From the NCBI GenBank assembly GCA_964506935.1, contig CAZDOD010000107.1:1-9822 (forward strand): a stretch of DNA of 9,822 bases, given 5' to 3'. Position 1 is the first letter of the stretch. Each line of letters opens with the position of its first letter. The notes below the pieces were generated by a model that did no database searches, was not told where the DNA came from, and worked only from the letters and a program-made list of their open reading frames with translations. This document shows positions 7,246 through 9,822 of the stretch, in pieces. The stretch is from CAZDOD01 sp964506935. Its GTDB lineage: Bacteria; Desulfobacterota; Zymogenia; Zymogenales; Zymogenaceae. Both the position numbers and the translations under genes were made by a program.

Positions 7246-8007
7246 TCAATAGGACCTTCCGTATTCGAGATCGAGGCCCCCTTCAATTATCCCCCTGATT
7301 TTATTTATGAGCTTTTCCCGGTCATCATATTTTAGACCTTCGACTTCCACGGGATCGTGGATGATTATCTGGATCCTCCCGGGTTTCATCGCCAGCGGTC
7401 TCCCCTTCGGGAGGGCGAATCTCCCCCCGTTGACCGTTATCGGCAAAATCGGTGTATCGGTCTCGAGGGCCATTACGGCCCCCCCTTTTTTAAATTCCTG
7501 AAGCCCGCCGTCTTTGCTCCTCGTCCCCTCGGGAAAGAACATCACCGAGGCCCCGGCGTCAATCTTGACCTTCGCCGCATCGAGGCTCTCGCGTGCCTTT
7601 TCGGAATTGGATCGATCAACGTAGATCTGACCCAGCTTCTCACAACCTATGCCGAATACCGGTATCCTTCTGAGTTCAATCTTCATCACCCATCGAAGGG
7701 AGAGCGGAAGGCATTTGATCAGTGCCCAGACGTCAAAGTGGCTCTGGTGGTTTGACATTATAATGTAAGAGCGCTTCCCTTCGATTTTTTCTATTCCGGT
7801 AACATTCACCCTCGTCCCGGAAAGCCCGAGATTGAGCCAGGCCCAGAATTTGCCTATCTTGTAGCCGAAGTTATTATTTGGATCGAGGCCGGGGATAAAG
7901 GACATAGTGATTACGATGGCACCCACAAACGTGGTGTTAAATATGAAAAAGAGGAACCAGAAGGGTAAATATAGGGGATAGATCCAGTTATATAAGAATT
8001 TTTTCAT
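7246..8007 (-). CDS. plsC: 1-acyl-sn-glycerol-3-phosphate acyltransferase (PlsC-type)
   Basis: This membrane-associated enzyme transfers an acyl chain to lysophosphatidic acid to give phosphatidic acid, the second acylation of phospholipid synthesis. With the ATG at 8007 it has 253 residues, the usual PlsC size. Seen: a hydrophobic N-terminal segment (about 8-37) that should anchor it in the inner membrane; the catalytic NHQSHFD motif with H87 and D92 (HX4D); motif II in ELRRIPVFG (about 111-119); motif III FPEGTRS at 158-164; and motif IV ILPITVNG (about 187-194). A GTG at 8025 in the same frame would add six residues and overlap the EF-G gene by 17 bases. I prefer 8007 because GGAAGA stands eight bases before it, and the ATG follows the EF-G stop after a single base. 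That arrangement implies translational coupling. A related lysophospholipid acyltransferase is possible, since specificity is not readable from motifs. Confidence 0.93.
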   Translation of the reverse strand: MKKFLYNWIYPLYLPFWFLFFIFNTTFVGAIVITMSFIPGLDPNNNFGYKIGKFWAWLNLGLSGTRVNVTGIEKIEGKRSYIIMSNHQSHFDVWALIKCLPLSLRWVMKIELRRIPVFGIGCEKLGQIYVDRSNSEKARESLDAAKVKIDAGASVMFFPEGTRSKDGGLQEFKKGGAVMALETDTPILPITVNGGRFALPKGRPLAMKPGRIQIIIHDPVEVEGLKYDDREKLINKIRGIIEGGLDLEYGRSY

Positions 8008-8008
8008 T

Positions 8009-9822
8009 TTAAGAATCTTCCACACGACCGTAACGGGAAAACTGCATCGTAAATGTGGCCCTCCCCTGACTTTGGGATCTCAGGATTGTTGAATAGCCGA
8101 ACATCTTGGAAAGGGAAATTTCCGCCCTGATATGGTTCACCTTTCCCCTTACCTCGACATTTTTTAAAAGACCACCCCTTGCGTTCAGGTCTCCAATGAT
8201 CTCCCCCGTGAATTCCTCAGGCGTGATAATCTCCACCGACATAACAGGCTCAAGGAGGACCGGCTTTGCCTTCTCCGCGGATTCTTTTAGCGCCATCGCG
8301 GAGGCGATGGAAATTGCCATATCGTCCGTGATGTTCTCCTTTGCCGAGATCGATTTTATAATCGCCCTCGCGTCGACAATGGGATAACCCAAGATCGGGC
8401 CCGACGCCGCGGCGTCCTTTACTGCCGACATCGCGGTCTTGACCCATTCTTCCGAGATGGAATCATTCTCGATAAGGCCCTTGACCTCAAAACCCGACCC
8501 ACGTTTAAGGGGTTCGAGTGAAAGCGAGACCTTTGCATACCTCGGCTCTCCCGCAATCTCCCTTTCTATCGTTACCTCGGATTTCGAGGTCGTCGTCACC
8601 GTCTCCCTGTAGACGACCTGGGGCATCCCGACGTTTGCCGCCACGTTGAACTCCCTTTTTAGCCTGTCCACCAAGATTTCCAGGTGAAGCTCCCCCATGC
8701 CGGAGATGATCGTCTGGCCGGTCTCCTCATCCACCCTGACGTGAAATGTCGGATCCTCCTCCTCCATCTTGCTCAAGGAGAGCTCCAGTTTCTCCTGATC
8801 CTTTACGGTCTTTGGTTCTATGGCCATGTTGATGACGGGTTCGGTAAAGGAGATCGATTCGAGTAGGATGGGTTTACCTTTCTCGCATAATGTGTCGCCG
8901 GTCGTTGTGTCCTTTAGCCCCATGGCGGCGACGATGTCTCCGGCGGCGGCCTTGTCTATCCTCTCCCTTTTGTTGGCGTGCATCTTGAGGAGGCGGGATA
9001 TCTTTTCGGATGTATCGAGCCTCGGATTATATACCTCGGCGCCTGCAGCGAGGACCCCCGAATAGACCCTGAAATAAGTCAGTTTTCTACCCTGATCCAT
9101 CTGTACCTTGAAGGCGAGGGCAGAAAGGGGTCCGTCCTCCTCGCTCTTTCTCGTCTCTATGTCGCCGGTCTTTGGATTTGTGCCCTTGATGGGTGGGACA
9201 TCTATGGGGGACGGGAGGAAATCTATTACCGCATCCAAGAGGGGCTGGATCCCCTTATTTTTCAGGCCCGACCCTAAAAGGATGGGGACGAAGGCGCCTC
9301 CTAGCACCCCTTTTCTCAGTGCGTTTAATATTTCTTGTTCGGTTATCTCGATCCCTTCGAGATACTTCTCGGCGATATCGTCGTCGACGTCGGCACATGC
9401 CTCAAGGATCTTCTCCCGCAGTTCTGTCGCCTTCGGGAGGATATCTTCGGGTATTTCCTCGCTCGTTATCGTGGCGCCGAGGTCGTCTTTTGAAAAAGCG
9501 AGCAATCTCATTCTTATCAGATCGATCAATCCAGAAAATTTATCCTCTGCCCCGATCGGGAGCTGGATGGGAAGCGGCCTCACGCCTAATTTTTCGACCA
9601 TCATATCGACTACGGCGAAAAAGTTTGCCCCGGTCCTGTCCATCTTGTTTATGAATGCCACCCTCGGGACGTTGTATCTGTCGGCCTGGTGCCAGACTGT
9701 CTCGGACTGGGGCTCGACACCCTCGACCGCCGAGAATATTGCGACCGCCCCGTCGAGGACCCGAAGCGACCTCTCGACCTCGACGGTGAAATCGACGTGC
9801 CCCGGCGTGTCGATGATGTGGA
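8009..9822 (-). CDS. fusA: elongation factor G paralogue (spdEFG2 / EF-G2-like), 5'-truncated
   Basis: This is a ribosome-associated translational GTPase. The frame runs off the right edge; 603 residues are visible and about 85-90 N-terminal ones (P-loop, switch I) are missing. Seen: DTPGH (G3) near the edge, NKMD (G4) at about 9640-9651, GSGLKNKG at the G5 position, domain II with FRVYSGVL and DTTTGDTLC, domain III with EDPTFHV and GMGELHLEI, and domains IV-V with PVLLEPVM and MFGYSTILRSQSQGRA. Family identity is certain. Domain IV is unlike the canonical translocase: the SGGRGQYGHV signature is replaced by IAGEPRYAKV (8528-8560), the first tip loop by ENDSISEEW, and the SYHDVDSSE tip loop by SAKENITDD, putting lysine where E. 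coli has H583. This pattern resembles mitochondrial EF-G2 and bacterial spdEFG2, which act with RRF in ribosome recycling. The gene is followed by plsC, not tuf, so it is not the str-operon copy. The recycling role is inference. Confidence 0.95.
   Translation of the reverse strand, partial: HIIDTPGHVDFTVEVERSLRVLDGAVAIFSAVEGVEPQSETVWHQADRYNVPRVAFINKMDRTGANFFAVVDMMVEKLGVRPLPIQLPIGAEDKFSGLIDLIRMRLLAFSKDDLGATITSEEIPEDILPKATELREKILEACADVDDDIAEKYLEGIEITEQEILNALRKGVLGGAFVPILLGSGLKNKGIQPLLDAVIDFLPSPIDVPPIKGTNPKTGDIETRKSEEDGPLSALAFKVQMDQGRKLTYFRVYSGVLAAGAEVYNPRLDTSEKISRLLKMHANKRERIDKAAAGDIVAAMGLKDTTTGDTLCEKGKPILLESISFTEPVINMAIEPKTVKDQEKLELSLSKMEEEDPTFHVRVDEETGQTIISGMGELHLEILVDRLKREFNVAANVGMPQVVYRETVTTTSKSEVTIEREIAGEPRYAKVSLSLEPLKRGSGFEVKGLIENDSISEEWVKTAMSAVKDAAASGPILGYPIVDARAIIKSISAKENITDDMAISIASAMALKESAEKAKPVLLEPVMSVEIITPEEFTGEIIGDLNARGGLLKNVEVRGKVNHIRAEISLSKMFGYSTILRSQSQGRATFTMQFSRYGRVEDS
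8016..8021 (-). promoter_or_regulatory. ribosome binding site deciding the plsC start
   Basis: GGAAGA on the - strand lies inside the last codons of the EF-G gene, eight bases before the ATG at 8007. It sits too close to serve the alternative GTG at 8025, being downstream of that codon, and so favours the shorter PlsC. Confidence 0.6.

Noticed and set aside
7246..8025. Longer PlsC start at GTG 8025
   Set aside because: It would overlap the EF-G gene by 17 bases, and the GGAAGA site lies downstream of it. The ATG at 8007 has correct spacing from that site.
8009..9661. EF-G gene starting at GTG 9661 as a complete protein
   Set aside because: The frame continues without a stop to the window edge and encodes the DTPGH G3 motif upstream of that codon, so the GTG is an internal valine and the gene is only cut by the window.
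1..9822. Mobile element, CRISPR array, toxin-antitoxin pair or defence island
   Set aside because: No transposase, integrase, repeat-spacer pattern, terminal inverted repeats, tRNA attachment site or recognisable toxin-antitoxin pair was seen.

Overview
The window looks like chromosomal DNA from a Gram-negative bacterium of moderate GC content, most plausibly a relative of the former Deltaproteobacteria (Desulfobacterota). The reasons are an OFA-family carboxylate transporter beside an AMP-forming acetyl-CoA synthetase, a FadD-like acyl-CoA ligase, a secreted TPR protein, and an elongation factor G paralogue resembling the spdEFG2 / mitochondrial EF-G2 type. The taxonomic guess is inference only. 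There is no tRNA, rRNA, CRISPR array, insertion sequence or phage gene.

Layout. On the + strand, a 5'-truncated OFA-family MFS transporter (3-983) is followed by acs (1081-3045). Together they suggest uptake of a short carboxylate and its activation to the CoA ester. On the - strand, read from the right edge, are a 5'-truncated EF-G gene (8009-9822), plsC (7246-8007), a signal-peptide-bearing TPR protein (5137-7197), and a FadD-like acyl-CoA ligase (3224-4888). acs and the ligase gene converge on a strong, nearly symmetrical hairpin at 3129-3164 that should terminate transcription in both directions.

The EF-G gene and plsC are almost fused (stop, one base, ATG), and the TPR gene follows plsC after 48 bp, so these three probably form one operon. 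An AT-rich 248 bp gap separates the TPR gene from the ligase gene, which has its own strong ribosome binding site. PlsC and the ligase both belong to acyl-lipid metabolism.

The points most worth a second look are three. The EF-G has lost the domain IV signatures of a translocase, including the tip histidine, so it may be a ribosome-recycling or otherwise specialised paralogue. The TPR protein carries twelve repeats in a perfect 40-residue register, followed by a tail resembling the linker that precedes CHAT protease domains, but no CHAT domain. The AT-rich gap holds an unexplained small open frame. I did not find convincing evidence of a wholly new system; the rest of the window is ordinary metabolism.
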